A stretch of 64,000 bases of DNA from Faecalibacterium sp. HTF-F (GCF_023347535.1 NZ_CP094473.1:868001-932000); one strand, 5' to 3'; shown: positions 33,903-44,078, counted from the first letter of the stretch. Made by a program: numbers and translations. The notes: generated from the letters alone by a model not told the origin.

Positions 33903-35035
33903 GGGAACTTGCCGGGCAGACCGGCCTTTTTCCGCCGGAGCCTGCTCCGGACCCGCTGCTGTGCTGGCTGTGGCTGGCCCATGTGCTGGGCCCGGCCAGC
34001 ATCCACGCGGGCCGCGTGCTGGATGCGTTTGGTGGTGCGCAGGAAGCGTGGGAAGCACGGGACACCGCTGAATTCCGCGCTGCAGCCGGGGATGCTGCCG
34101 CGCTTCGCGCACAGCAGCTGGACCCGGAACAGTATCACGCACTGGTCATGCGGTGCGATGATCTCGGTGTGCGCATCCTGACCTTTGATGACCCGGATTA
34201 CCCGCTGGCCCTTTCCCGCATTCCGGATATGCCGCTGGTGCTCTACTGCACCGGCGACCCGCGCTGGCTCAATGAACCGGGCACGATCGGCATCGTGGGC
34301 AGCCGCAGGCCGACAGAATACGGCCTGAATGCAGCGGCAGACATCGGCGGGGCACTGGCAAAGAGCGGTGCGGTCATCGTCAGCGGCCTTGCCGACGGAC
34401 TGGACAGCGCCGGACACCGTGCCGCCGTGAAAAACAACTGCCCCACCATCGCGGTGATGGGTGTGCCCATCGACCGCACCTACCCGGCAGCGAATGCGGT
34501 GCTGCGGCATAAGATCGAGCAGAAGGGCTGCGTCATCAGCGAATATCCGCCCCGCAGTGAGGGCGTTGGCGCCAATGGTTTTCTGCAGCGCAACCGGCTC
34601 ATTGCGGCGCTCAGCTCTGCGCTGCTGGTGGTGGAAGCACAGGAGAAAAGCGGCACCATGTCCACCGTGTCCCATGCAGAACGCTATGGAAAACCGGTGT
34701 TTGCGGTGCCGGGCAGCATCTACTCGCCCAATTCCGCAGGCACCAACGGCCTGCTGAGGGATGGCCGTGCCCGCGCTGTGAGCAGCGCAGATGACCTGAT
34801 GGGCCCGCTGGGCCTGCGCCGGCAGAGCGCAGCGGCGGTGACGGCAAAGCAGCCGGAGCCTCTGAGCGAGAACGAGCGGAAGGTGCTTTCCTGCATCGGC
34901 CCGCAGCCGCTTGGCATTGAGGAGCTCTGCGTGCGCAGCGGCCTGCCCACGGCAGCATTGCTGGGCACTCTGATGAAGCTGGAGCTTTCCGGCAGGGTGC
35001 TGTGCATGCCGGGAAAGCGCTATATGATAAAATAG
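33899..35035 (+). CDS. dprA: DNA-processing protein DprA (GTG start)
   Basis: A 378-residue protein: N-terminal SAM-like region, Rossmann-fold core (GTIGIVGSRRPTEYGLNAA, VSGLADGLDSAGHRAAV, VMGVPIDRTYPAAN, SEYPP...FLQRNRLIAALSSALLVVEA, SGTMSTV, FAVPGSI) and C-terminal winged helix. DprA loads RecA on incoming single-stranded DNA during natural transformation. GTG 33899 overlaps the methylase stop and has GGGAGGAG upstream; an ATG at 33875 would overlap more without a site. Presence suggests residual competence capacity or another recombination role. Confidence 0.95.
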   Translation: MRELAGQTGLFPPEPAPDPLLCWLWLAHVLGPASIHAGRVLDAFGGAQEAWEARDTAEFRAAAGDAAALRAQQLDPEQYHALVMRCDDLGVRILTFDDPDYPLALSRIPDMPLVLYCTGDPRWLNEPGTIGIVGSRRPTEYGLNAAADIGGALAKSGAVIVSGLADGLDSAGHRAAVKNNCPTIAVMGVPIDRTYPAANAVLRHKIEQKGCVISEYPPRSEGVGANGFLQRNRLIAALSSALLVVEAQEKSGTMSTVSHAERYGKPVFAVPGSIYSPNSAGTNGLLRDGRARAVSSADDLMGPLGLRRQSAAAVTAKQPEPLSENERKVLSCIGPQPLGIEELCVRSGLPTAALLGTLMKLELSGRVLCMPGKRYMIK

Positions 35036-35162
35036 TATAATTTCCGCTGGCGCAGCACACAACAGCTGTGGTATATTATAAAAATAGAGAATCCCGTACT
35101 GTGCGCACCGCACAGCGCGTTACCGATAAAGAAGAAAGAAAAACGAATGGGAGTAAACTCGA

Positions 35163-37247
35163 ATGGCGAAACTGGTTATCGTGGAGTCGCCTGCCAAGGC
35201 GAAGACCATCGGCAAATATCTGGGCGATGACTACGAAGTCACCGCAAGCATGGGCCATATCCGCGACCTGCCCGCGTCTCAGCTGGGCATCGATGTGGAG
35301 CACGGCTATGCTCCGCAGTACATCAGCATCAAAGGCAAGGAAAAGCTCATCAAGGAGCTCAAGAGCAAGGCCAAACACGCAGACGGCGTGCTGCTGGCGA
35401 CCGACCCGGACCGCGAAGGCGAAGCCATCAGCTGGCATCTGGCAAACATTCTGGGGCTGGACCCCCACGAGCCCAACCGCGTCACTTTTGACGAGATCAC
35501 CAAGAAAGGCGTCAAGGAGGGCATGGCCCACCCCCGCGCCATTGACGAGGATTTGTTCAACGCCCAGCAGGCCCGCCGGGTGCTGGACCGTCTGGTGGGC
35601 TACAAGCTCAGCCCGTTCCTCTGGCGCAAGGTGCGCCGGGGCCTGTCCGCAGGCCGCGTGCAGAGCGTGGCTGTGCGGCTGATCGATGACCGCGAAAAGG
35701 AGATCGAGAGCTTCAAGCCGGACGAATACTGGAACGTGGACGCCACCCTCGGCGCAGGCCACAAGAGCTTTACGGCGCGTCTGGCTGCCGATGCCAAGGG
35801 CAAGAAGCTGCTGCCCAAAAACGAAGCCGAGGCCCGGGCCATTGAAAAGGGTCTGGAAGGGGCCGAGTACGTGGTGGCAGAGCTGAAAAAGGGCAAGCGG
35901 GCAAAGCAGCCCACTCCGGCTTTCATCACCAGTACCCTGCAGCAGGAGGCGTCCCGTCGGCTGGGCTTTACGGCCACCCGCACCATGCGCGCTGCCCAGA
36001 CCTTGTACGAAGGCGTGGATATTGCAGGCCACGGCACCATGGGTCTGATCACCTATATGCGTACCGACAGCCTGCGCATTTCGGACGAAGCGGTGGCTGC
36101 CGCCAAGGAGTATATCGCAGGGGCCTACGGTGAAGCCTATATCTGCCCCTACAAGCGCACCTGGAAGACCAAGAGCGCCACTGCCGCGCAGGACGCCCAC
36201 GAGGCCATCCGTCCCTCGGTGCCGTCCCTGACGCCCGACGAGGTGGACAAGAGCATCAGCGGCGACACGGCAAAGCTCTACCGCATGATCTGGAGCCGCT
36301 TTATGGCCAGCCAGATGGCAGACTGCCAGCAGGACACCGTGTCCGTCACGGTCAGCGCGGCAGACTACCGCTTCAAGGCCAGCGGCTATACCGTCACCTT
36401 TGACGGTTTTACGGCTCTGTACGAGGAAGCCACCGATGAAAAGGAAAAGAAGGAGACCGCCCTGCCCCCGCTGGAACAGGGTCAGGTGCTCAAGCTGCGC
36501 GAGCTGAAGAGCGAGCAGAAGTTCACCCAGCCGCCCGCCCGCTACACCGAAGCGACCCTCATCAAGGCGCTGGAAGAAAACGGCATCGGCCGTCCCTCCA
36601 CCTATGCGCCCATCATCACCACCATCATCGACCGCGGCTATGTGGAGCGCGACCAGAAAAAGCTCAAGCCCACCCTGCTGGGCCGGGCGGTGGATGGGCT
36701 GATGCTGGAACAGTTCCCCCACATCGTGGACGTGGACTTCTCTGCCCAGATGGAGAAGAATCTGGATAAGATCGAGAGCGGCAAGGCCGACTGGCACAAG
36801 ACGGTGGATGACTTCTATCAGGGCTTTGCCGCCAGTCTGGAGCAGGCCGAAAAGAACATGGAAGGCAAGAAGGTCAAGGTGCCGGACGAGCCTTCCAGTG
36901 AGGTGTGCGACCTGTGCGGCCGGCCCATGGTCATCAAGGTGGGCAAGTACGGCAAGTTTTTGGCCTGCAGCGGCTTCCCGGAGTGCCGGGGCACCAAGCG
37001 TCTGGTCAAGGATACCGGCGGCATCTGCCCCAAGTGCGGCAAGGGCCGTATGCTGGAACGCAAGAGCTCCAAGGGCCGCATCTATTACGGCTGCGAGCGC
37101 TACCCGGACTGCGATTTCATGACATGGGATACCCCGGTGCCCACCAAGTGCGAGAAGTGCGGCAGCACCCTGTTCCGCAAGGGTTCCAAGCTCTACTGCG
37201 CAAAGGAAGGCTGCGGCTTTGAGATGCCGGTGCCGAAGAAGGATTGA
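35163..37247 (+). CDS. topA: DNA topoisomerase I
   Basis: Type IA topoisomerase relaxing negative supercoils, 694 residues. The TOPRIM domain is at the N-terminus (LVIVESPAKAKTIGKYLG, ATDPDREGEAISWHL), and the active-site tyrosine is in ITYMRTDSLRIS (about residue 298). Three C-terminal zinc ribbons occur: CDLCG...CSGFPEC, CPKCG...CERYPDC, CEKCG...CAKEGC. GGGAG lies before the ATG. A TATATTATAAA box at about 35072 may hold its -10. Ends at the hairpin 37257-37282. Confidence 0.97.
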   Translation: MAKLVIVESPAKAKTIGKYLGDDYEVTASMGHIRDLPASQLGIDVEHGYAPQYISIKGKEKLIKELKSKAKHADGVLLATDPDREGEAISWHLANILGLDPHEPNRVTFDEITKKGVKEGMAHPRAIDEDLFNAQQARRVLDRLVGYKLSPFLWRKVRRGLSAGRVQSVAVRLIDDREKEIESFKPDEYWNVDATLGAGHKSFTARLAADAKGKKLLPKNEAEARAIEKGLEGAEYVVAELKKGKRAKQPTPAFITSTLQQEASRRLGFTATRTMRAAQTLYEGVDIAGHGTMGLITYMRTDSLRISDEAVAAAKEYIAGAYGEAYICPYKRTWKTKSATAAQDAHEAIRPSVPSLTPDEVDKSISGDTAKLYRMIWSRFMASQMADCQQDTVSVTVSAADYRFKASGYTVTFDGFTALYEEATDEKEKKETALPPLEQGQVLKLRELKSEQKFTQPPARYTEATLIKALEENGIGRPSTYAPIITTIIDRGYVERDQKKLKPTLLGRAVDGLMLEQFPHIVDVDFSAQMEKNLDKIESGKADWHKTVDDFYQGFAASLEQAEKNMEGKKVKVPDEPSSEVCDLCGRPMVIKVGKYGKFLACSGFPECRGTKRLVKDTGGICPKCGKGRMLERKSSKGRIYYGCERYPDCDFMTWDTPVPTKCEKCGSTLFRKGSKLYCAKEGCGFEMPVPKKD

Positions 37248-37256
37248 TAAATAAAA

Positions 37257-37282
37257 GCCTTCCCCCGGACGGGGAAGCTTTT
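37257..37282 (+). terminator. topA terminator
   Basis: CTTCCCC (37259-37265) pairs with GGGGAAG (37271-37277), extended by GC on each side, then CTTTTC. Confidence 0.75.
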
Positions 37283-37297
37283 CAGAGAATACGCTAC

Positions 37298-37368
37298 AAC
37301 CTCCCTCTTTGGCAAAAACTCCCCCCTCGGGGGAGCTGGCATTGCCGCAGGCAATGACTGAGAGGGTT
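37298..37368 (-). repeat. CCCTCTCAGTCA repeat, half-length copy
   Basis: Minus strand: AACCCTCTCAGTCA (37368-37355), hairpin TTGCC-TGCG-GCAA, CCAGCTCCCCCGAGGGGG, TTTTTGCCAAAGAGGG, AGGTT. It equals the left half of the 49158 element and is closed by AAGAGGGAGGTT instead of the full right arm. Confidence 0.8.
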
Positions 37369-37387
37369 GGAGCAAAGGAAAAACCAA

Positions 37388-38764
37388 ATGAGCGAATACA
37401 AAGTAACCATTCTGGGCGCGGGTCTTGCGGGCTGCGAGGCGGCTCTCTGGCTGGCGGGCAAGGGCGTGCAGGTGGACCTGTACGAGCAGAAGCCCGTCCA
37501 CTTTTCACCCGCGCACAAGAACGCAGGCTTTGCGGAGCTGATCTGCTCCAACAGCCTGAAAGCCGAACGGCTGGACTCTGCCTCCGGCCTGCTGAAGGAA
37601 GAGATGCGCCGCATGGGCAGCCAGCTGCTGAACGCTGCCGAGACGGCCCGTGTGGCTGCAGGCGGTGCACTGGCGGTGGACCGCGATGCCTTCAGCGCCG
37701 AAGTGACCCGCATGGTGGAAAGCTGTGAAAACATCACCGTCCACCGGGAACGGGTGGAGCACATCGACGAGACGGCCCCCATTCTGGTGGCCACCGGTCC
37801 CCTGACCGACGGCGCACTGGCCGACGAGATCGGGGCCTTGACCGGGGACGAGCGTCTGCATTTCTACGATGCTGTGGCCCCCATCGTCACCGCCGAAAGT
37901 CTGGACTATAACAAGGTGTTTGCCGCCTCCCGCTATGACCGGGGCGAGGCCGACTACCTGAACTGCCCTTTCAACAAGGAAGAGTACGAGAAATTCCACG
38001 CGGCTCTCGCGTCTGCCGAGCGCGCCCCTCTGCACGACTTTGATACCGGCGCAGAGCAGAGCGCTCAGCCCGACCCGGACGCCCACGGCAAAAAGGCCGA
38101 CACCGTCACGGTCTACGAGGGCTGCATGCCCATTGAGATCATGGCTGCCCGGGGCGCCGACACCATGCGGTTCGGCCCCCTGCGCCCGGTGGGCCTTGTG
38201 AACCCCAACACCGGACACCGCCCCTGGGCCAATGTCCAGCTGCGTGCCGAAAATAAGGAACGCACCCTGTATAACATCGTGGGCTTCCAGACCAACCTCA
38301 AGTGGGGCGAGCAGAAGCGGGTGTTCAGCATGATCCCGGGCCTTGAAAATGCCGAGTTCGTGCGGTATGGCGTCATGCACCGCAACACCTTCCTCGATGC
38401 GCCCCGGGTGCTCAGCGCCCAGCTGTGCCTGAAAGAGCACCCCAATGTGTTCTTTGCAGGGCAGATCACCGGCTTTGAGGGCTATATGGAAAGCGCTGCC
38501 TGCGGCCTGCTGGCAGCCCGCAGCCTGTATGCTCGTCTGGAAGGAAAGGAACTGCCCGCCCCGCCTGCCGACACCATGTGCGGCGCACTGGTGCAGTATC
38601 TGACTACCGAGAACAAGCACTTCCAGCCCATGGGCGCGAATATGGGCATCCTTCCTCCGCTGCCGGAGGAGAGCCGCCCGCGGGACAAGCGCCTGCGTTA
38701 CATGGCACAGGCCCAGCGCGCTGTTGCCAGCTTCCAGCATTGGCTGGATGAAACTTCTCTTTAA
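37388..38764 (+). CDS. trmFO: Folate-dependent tRNA (uracil-54-C5) methyltransferase TrmFO
   Basis: A 458-residue flavoprotein that makes ribothymidine-54 in tRNA with methylene-THF. The FAD dinucleotide motif VTILGAGLAGCEAALWLA opens the protein, followed by FAELICSNSLKAERLDSASGLLKEEMR with the conserved cysteine. Later LRPVGLVNPNTG, FVRYGVMHRNTF, FFAGQITGFEGYMESAA. ATG 37388 has AAAGGA upstream; an in-frame TTG at 37367 is rejected. There is an extra segment of about 20 residues (TGAEQSAQPDPDAHGKKAD) before EGCMPIE that I do not remember in the family. Follows topA as in many Firmicutes. Confidence 0.95.
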   Translation: MSEYKVTILGAGLAGCEAALWLAGKGVQVDLYEQKPVHFSPAHKNAGFAELICSNSLKAERLDSASGLLKEEMRRMGSQLLNAAETARVAAGGALAVDRDAFSAEVTRMVESCENITVHRERVEHIDETAPILVATGPLTDGALADEIGALTGDERLHFYDAVAPIVTAESLDYNKVFAASRYDRGEADYLNCPFNKEEYEKFHAALASAERAPLHDFDTGAEQSAQPDPDAHGKKADTVTVYEGCMPIEIMAARGADTMRFGPLRPVGLVNPNTGHRPWANVQLRAENKERTLYNIVGFQTNLKWGEQKRVFSMIPGLENAEFVRYGVMHRNTFLDAPRVLSAQLCLKEHPNVFFAGQITGFEGYMESAACGLLAARSLYARLEGKELPAPPADTMCGALVQYLTTENKHFQPMGANMGILPPLPEESRPRDKRLRYMAQAQRAVASFQHWLDETSL

Positions 38765-38779
38765 GAAGGGAGAAAAGCT

Positions 38780-39796
38780 ATGAAAATTATCGTGGACATG
38801 ATGGGCGGCGACAACGCCCCTCTGGCGGTGCTGGAGGGTGCCGCACAGGCTGTGAAGGAGTACGGCGTCAACGTCGTCGGCGTGGGCGACGAAGCGCTGG
38901 TGCGCAAGACCGCACAGGAGAACAGCATCCCGCTGGACGGCATCGAGCTGGTGAACTGCACCGAGGTCATCGACATGTGCGATGAGCCTGCCCGTGCCAT
39001 CCGCCAGAAGAAGGACTCCTCCATCGTGGTGGGTCTGAACATGCTGAAGGACGGCAAGGGCGACGCCTTTGTTTCGGCCGGCAGCACCGGCGCGCTGCAT
39101 GTGGGCGCAAGCCTCATCGTGCGCACCCTCAAGGGCATCAAGCGCCCGGCTCTGGCCACCATGGTGCCCGCTAAAAAGCAGGCCTATCTGCTGCTGGACT
39201 GTGGTGCCAATGTGGAGTGCCGCCCTGAGATGCTGGCAGCGTTCGCCGTCATGGGCAGCTGCTATGTGAATAAGGTGGAGGGCCGCCGCAGCCCCAGCGT
39301 GGCGCTGACCAACAACGGTGCAGAGGAGAGCAAGGGCACCCCCATGCTCAAGGAAGCCCACCAGCTGCTCAAGACCACCCCCGGCATCCGCTTTGTGGGC
39401 AACATCGAGCCCCGCGATGTGCCGGGTGGCGAAGTGGACGTGGTGGTGTGCGACGGCTTCACCGGCAATGTGATCCTCAAGCTGACCGAGGGCGTGGCAA
39501 AAATGCTGCTGGGCATGCTGAAACAAATGTTCCTCGCAAACCTCGGCGGCAAGCTGGCCTACCTGCTGCTCAAGGGCAGCGTGGCAGACCTGAAGCACCA
39601 GATGGACAGCGAGGAATACGGCGGCGCACCCTTCCTGGGCGCAAGGCAGCCGGTCATCAAGGCCCACGGCTCTTCCAAGGCCAAGGGCATCAAGAACGCC
39701 ATCCGTCAGGCAAAGATCTGCGTGGAGAACGATCTGTGCGGCACCATGCAGTCTGCGCTGGATGAGCTGGCTGCGGCACAGAAAACTGAGGAATAA
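38780..39796 (+). CDS. plsX: Phosphate acyltransferase PlsX
   Basis: Converts acyl-ACP to acyl-phosphate for phospholipid synthesis; peripheral membrane, cytosolic face. The 338-residue product starts MKIIVDMMGGDNAPLAVLEGA, with VSAGSTGALHVGA, LLDCGANVECRPE and GFTGNVILKLTEGVAKM, all typical. AGGGAG precedes the ATG. It runs into rnc with 18 bp between. No fapR site was seen upstream. Confidence 0.97.
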   Translation: MKIIVDMMGGDNAPLAVLEGAAQAVKEYGVNVVGVGDEALVRKTAQENSIPLDGIELVNCTEVIDMCDEPARAIRQKKDSSIVVGLNMLKDGKGDAFVSAGSTGALHVGASLIVRTLKGIKRPALATMVPAKKQAYLLLDCGANVECRPEMLAAFAVMGSCYVNKVEGRRSPSVALTNNGAEESKGTPMLKEAHQLLKTTPGIRFVGNIEPRDVPGGEVDVVVCDGFTGNVILKLTEGVAKMLLGMLKQMFLANLGGKLAYLLLKGSVADLKHQMDSEEYGGAPFLGARQPVIKAHGSSKAKGIKNAIRQAKICVENDLCGTMQSALDELAAAQKTEE

Positions 39797-39814
39797 AAGG
39801 GAGTAAAAACGACC

Positions 39815-40489
39815 ATGAGCCATCAGTTGGAAACAATTATTGGTTATAAGTTCAAAAACCCGGAGCTGCTGGAGATCGCGCTCACCCATACCAGCTACGC
39901 CAACGAGAGCCGCACCCCGGTCAAGCATAACGAGCGGCTGGAATTTCTGGGCGACAGCGTGCTGCAGATCGTCTCGGCAGACTATCTGTTCCACGCCTAT
40001 GCCGACCGGCCGGAGGGCGATCTGACCCGCATCCGCGCCAGCCTTGTCAGCGAGGGGGCCCTGTTCCAGTTTGCACAGGAGATCGATCTGGGCGAATACC
40101 TGCGCCTTGGCCGCGGCGAGGAGCGCTGCGGCGGACGCACCCGCCCCAGCGTGGTGTCGGACGCCTTTGAGGCGGTCATTGCCGCACTGTATCTGGACGG
40201 CGGCATGGAGGTGGCCCGCAAATTCATCCTGCCCTTCATCACCGAGGGCAAGCACGCCGAGGCTGACTACAAGACCCGCCTGCAGGAGATCGTGCAGCAG
40301 AACCCGGAAGAGCGCCTGAGCTATGTGGTGGAAAGCGAGTCCGGCCCCGACCACGACAAGCATTTCGTGGTGGCGGTGCGGTTCAATTCCGACCGCGTGG
40401 CCCGTGGCGAAGGCCGCAGCAAAAAAGCCGCAGAGCAGTGCGCCGCCAAAGAAGCGCTCAAGCTGCTGGGCGTGATAAAGGAAAAGTAA
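39815..40489 (+). CDS. rnc: Ribonuclease III
   Basis: A 224-residue double-strand RNA endonuclease. The catalytic signature is ERLEFLGDSVLQ (about residues 38-49), with the second acidic cluster in SDAFEAVIAALYLDGG. The C-terminal dsRNA-binding domain is at about residues 150-223 (YKTRLQEIVQQNPEERLSY...KKAAEQCAAKEALKLLG). GGGAG upstream. Directly adjacent to smc (no gap), the usual rnc-smc-ftsY order. Confidence 0.97.
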   Translation: MSHQLETIIGYKFKNPELLEIALTHTSYANESRTPVKHNERLEFLGDSVLQIVSADYLFHAYADRPEGDLTRIRASLVSEGALFQFAQEIDLGEYLRLGRGEERCGGRTRPSVVSDAFEAVIAALYLDGGMEVARKFILPFITEGKHAEADYKTRLQEIVQQNPEERLSYVVESESGPDHDKHFVVAVRFNSDRVARGEGRSKKAAEQCAAKEALKLLGVIKEK

Positions 40490-43400
40490 ATGGTATTCAA
40501 AGAACTGGAGATCCAGGGCTTTAAAAGCTTCCCCGATAAGGTCAAGATTCGCTTTGACGCAGGCGTGACCGGCGTGGTGGGTCCCAACGGCTCCGGCAAA
40601 TCCAACCTTTCGGACGCGGTGCGCTGGGTGCTGGGAGAGACCAGCTCCCGCCAGCTGCGCGCGGCAGGCAAGATGGAGGACGTCATCTTCGGCGGCACCC
40701 GGCGGCGCGGAGCCATGGGCTTTGCGCAGGTGCGGCTGACGCTGGACAACGCCGACCATACCTTTGATCTGGACGCGGACGAAGTGACCATTGGCCGCAA
40801 GTATTACCGCTCCGGTGAGAGCGAGTATACCATCAACGGGCAGGTGTGCCGCCTGCGGGACGTCTACGAGCTTTTGCTGGACACCGGCATCGGCCGCGAC
40901 GGCTACTCGGTCATCGGGCAGGGCCGCATCGCGGAGATCGTGGCCGCAAAAAGCAGCGAACGCCGCGAGATCTTTGAGGAAGCCTGCGGCATTGCGAAAT
41001 ACCGCTACCGCAAGACCGAAGCCGAGCGCCGCCTTGCTGCGGCGGGCGAGAACCTTGAGCGCCTGCGGGACATTCTGGGCGAACTGGAAAGCCGGGTGGG
41101 CCCGCTGGAAAAAGAGAGCGCCAAGGCAGAAAAGTTTCTGGAGCTGAGTGCCCGGCGCAAGACGCTGGAAGTGACCCTCTGGACCGACGGCGTGCACCGC
41201 GCCCGGGAGACCGTGCGCCAGCAGGTGCGGGACTACGAGACGGCGCAGGCCGATTACGAACGCTTTGACCGCGAGACCAGAGCCGCCGAGCAGGAGGCTG
41301 AGGAGATCCGGATGCAGGCACAGCAGCTGACGGTTGCCGTCGAGCGCCTGAATGGGGATATCCGCAGCATCACCCAGCAGATCAGCGGGTCGGAGAGCCG
41401 CATCGCCGTGCTGGAGAACGACATCCTCCGCAACGAGGAGAGCGCCGCATCCCTGCGGGAAGAGATCAGCGCCGGGGAACAGGACAGCACCGAGGCACAG
41501 GCCGCCTTGCAGCGCCACCGTGCCGTGGCAAAGACCATGGAAGCGGAGGGCGAAAAGCTGGCGGCAGAGATCGAGGCACTGAACGCGGAGATCGCACGCC
41601 TGACCGATGCCAGCAGCGCCAGCGGTGCCCGCAAGGACACCCTGAAAGCAGAGCTTGCCGGTCTGACGGCCCGGCGCACCGAAGCACAGGTGGCGCAGGC
41701 CGCTGCCGAAGCTGCCGGGGAAACAGCCCGCCAGCGTTTGCCCACCCTCGAAGCGAACGCAGAAGAGAGCACCGCCCAGCGGGACGAGGCAAAGCGGGAT
41801 CTGGAAGACACCATAAAATACCGCCGGATGCTGGAAGAAAACGAAAAGCAGCTGGCGAATGTCCGTTCCGGTCTGGAGCTCAAGCTGAAAAGCCGCAAAG
41901 CCGCGCTAGACGATGCCGACGCGGCAGAGCAGAAGCTTGGCCGGGAGCTGGATGCTGCCCGCCAGCGTCTTTCGGTGCTGCGGGAGCTGGAAAAGAACAT
42001 GGACGGCTACCAGAACTCGGTCAAGGCCGTCATGCGTGCCGCCGGTGCCCGCCGCCTGCGGGGGGTCATCGGGCCGGTGTCCGCCATCCTGACGGTGGAG
42101 CCGGGCTGTGAGGTGGCTGTGGAGACCGCCCTTGGCGGCGCTTTGCAGAACGTCGTGGTGGAAAACGAGGCCGCCGCCAAAGCGGCCATCGCCCTGCTGC
42201 GCAATGACAATGCGGGCCGCGCCACCTTCCTGCCGCTGGACACCGTCCAGCCCGGCGTGTTCCGGGGGCGTCTTTCCGGCACGGCGCGTCTGGCATCCAG
42301 CCTTGTACAGGCCGACCGCCGGTACGACAACATCGTGTCAAACCTTTTAGGCCGCATCATCGTGGTGGACGACATCAACGAAGCCTCCCGCGTGGCGCGG
42401 GACAACGGCTTCCGGAGCAAGGTGGTCACCATGGATGGTCAGGTGGTCAATGCAGGCGGCAGCTTTACCGGCGGCAGCGTCCAGCGCAGCGCGGGCCTGT
42501 TCACCCGCAAGCAGGAGATGGAAGAGCTGCGGGTAAAGGCTGCAAAACTGCAGAAGGACTGCCTTGCCGCGCAGGAAAAGACCGACCGCTGCAAAGAGCA
42601 GGCAGATGCCCTTCAGGCAGAGCTGACCGCCATGGCCAGCGAGCAGATCACCGCAGCCAACGACAGGGTGCGTGCCGAGGCAGAGCAGAAGCGGCTGGAA
42701 GCTGCCGTACAGCAGCAGGAGAGCACTCTTGCCGCCCGGCAGCAGGAGATCGATGCCCTGAAAGAGTCCCTTTCCGAGAGCCAGAGCAGGGCCGAGGGCG
42801 CTGCTGCTCTGCAGGCAGAGCTCACAGCAAAGGTCGATCTGCTGACTGCTGAAATGAACCGCCTCGCCGAGGGAGACGACAGCTTTGTGGCGCAGCAGAC
42901 GGTGCTGAACCAGAAGCTCAGCGCAAAGCGGCTGGAACAGGTGACCCGACAGAAGGACGCCGAGCTGGCCTACAGCCAGATCGCCGCGCTGGAACAGCGG
43001 GCACAGGATGCCGCTGCACGCCGTGCCTCGCTGGAAGAAAGCCTTGGGGCACTGGCGCAGCGCAGCGAGAGCTGCCGGGCAGAAATTGCAGCCATCCGGC
43101 AGGCAAAGTCCGACAGCCAGACCGAGATCACTCAAAAAGAAAAGGCGATCCGCGAAGCCACCGAACAGCGGTTGGAACGCCAGCAGGCAGAGACCGCGGC
43201 ACTGGGCCGGGCGCGCACTTCCTCCGACAGCCGCGAGGAGATGGGCCGCGAAATGGCCCGCCTTGCCGAACGCAAGGCCGCAGCCGAGACCGAGTACGAC
43301 CAGACGGTGGCAAAGCTGTGGGATGAGTACCAGCTCTCGGTGAGTCAGGCAGAGAACCTCTGCGTGGAGTTCGAGAGCCTGACGGCCCTGCGGGCGCAGG

Positions 43401-44047
43401 TGGCAGAACTGCGGGGCAAGATCCGTGCCCTTGGCAGCGTGAACGTCAGCGCCATCGAAGAGTACAAAGAGGTCCGGACCCGCTACGATGCCCTTGTGCA
43501 TCAGGTGACCGATGTGGAGGAAAGCCGCCACGAGCTGATCCGCATGATCTCCAAACTCTCGGCGCAGATGCGGGAGATCTTCACTGACAGCTTCCGCGCT
43601 ATCAACGAAAACTTCGGCCGGGTGTTCACCGAGCTGTTCGGCGGCGGCGAAGCCAGCCTTGTGCTGGAGGATGAGGCCGATGTGCTGTCCTGCGGCATCG
43701 GCATCCGGGTGGCCCCGCCGGGCAAGGTCATCAAGAATCTGGAAGCGCTTTCCGGCGGTGAACAGGCGCTGGTGGCCATCAGCATCTACTTTGCCATTCT
43801 GGCGGTGAATCCGGCACCGTTCTGTATTCTGGACGAGATCGAGGCCGCTCTGGACGATGCCAACGTGGTGCGGTTTGCCCAGTATCTGCGCCGGGTGAGC
43901 GACAAGACCCAGTTTATCGTCATCACCCACCGCCGCGGTACGATGGAAGCCGCGAATGTGCTATACGGCGTCACCATGCAGGAGGACGGCGTGTCCAAAC
44001 TGCTCAGACTGGATCTGGAACAGGTTGACGCCACGCTGGTTTCCTGA
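40490..44047 (+). CDS. smc: Chromosome segregation protein SMC
   Basis: A 1185-residue condensin ATPase. Walker A VVGPNGSGKSNLSDA (about residues 27-41), coiled coil from about 170, hinge at about 515-640 (RLRGVIGPVSAILTVEPG...VVTMDGQVVNAGGSFTGGS), second coiled coil, signature LSGGEQALVAIS and Walker B FCILDEIEAALDDANV in the C-terminal head. It acts with ScpAB (not here). Its start touches the rnc stop. Ends 31 bp before ftsY. Confidence 0.98.
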   Translation: MVFKELEIQGFKSFPDKVKIRFDAGVTGVVGPNGSGKSNLSDAVRWVLGETSSRQLRAAGKMEDVIFGGTRRRGAMGFAQVRLTLDNADHTFDLDADEVTIGRKYYRSGESEYTINGQVCRLRDVYELLLDTGIGRDGYSVIGQGRIAEIVAAKSSERREIFEEACGIAKYRYRKTEAERRLAAAGENLERLRDILGELESRVGPLEKESAKAEKFLELSARRKTLEVTLWTDGVHRARETVRQQVRDYETAQADYERFDRETRAAEQEAEEIRMQAQQLTVAVERLNGDIRSITQQISGSESRIAVLENDILRNEESAASLREEISAGEQDSTEAQAALQRHRAVAKTMEAEGEKLAAEIEALNAEIARLTDASSASGARKDTLKAELAGLTARRTEAQVAQAAAEAAGETARQRLPTLEANAEESTAQRDEAKRDLEDTIKYRRMLEENEKQLANVRSGLELKLKSRKAALDDADAAEQKLGRELDAARQRLSVLRELEKNMDGYQNSVKAVMRAAGARRLRGVIGPVSAILTVEPGCEVAVETALGGALQNVVVENEAAAKAAIALLRNDNAGRATFLPLDTVQPGVFRGRLSGTARLASSLVQADRRYDNIVSNLLGRIIVVDDINEASRVARDNGFRSKVVTMDGQVVNAGGSFTGGSVQRSAGLFTRKQEMEELRVKAAKLQKDCLAAQEKTDRCKEQADALQAELTAMASEQITAANDRVRAEAEQKRLEAAVQQQESTLAARQQEIDALKESLSESQSRAEGAAALQAELTAKVDLLTAEMNRLAEGDDSFVAQQTVLNQKLSAKRLEQVTRQKDAELAYSQIAALEQRAQDAAARRASLEESLGALAQRSESCRAEIAAIRQAKSDSQTEITQKEKAIREATEQRLERQQAETAALGRARTSSDSREEMGREMARLAERKAAAETEYDQTVAKLWDEYQLSVSQAENLCVEFESLTALRAQVAELRGKIRALGSVNVSAIEEYKEVRTRYDALVHQVTDVEESRHELIRMISKLSAQMREIFTDSFRAINENFGRVFTELFGGGEASLVLEDEADVLSCGIGIRVAPPGKVIKNLEALSGGEQALVAISIYFAILAVNPAPFCILDEIEAALDDANVVRFAQYLRRVSDKTQFIVITHRRGTMEAANVLYGVTMQEDGVSKLLRLDLEQVDATLVS

Positions 44048-44078
44048 TATATATTAAAGAAAAAGATAGGAGGACACT

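Noticed and set aside
37505..41518. Minus-strand reading frame of about 1300 codons across trmFO, plsX and rnc
   Set aside because: It crosses three intact genes and their spacers on the other strand; high GC keeps frames open. Composition is Leu/Gly/His-rich shadow.
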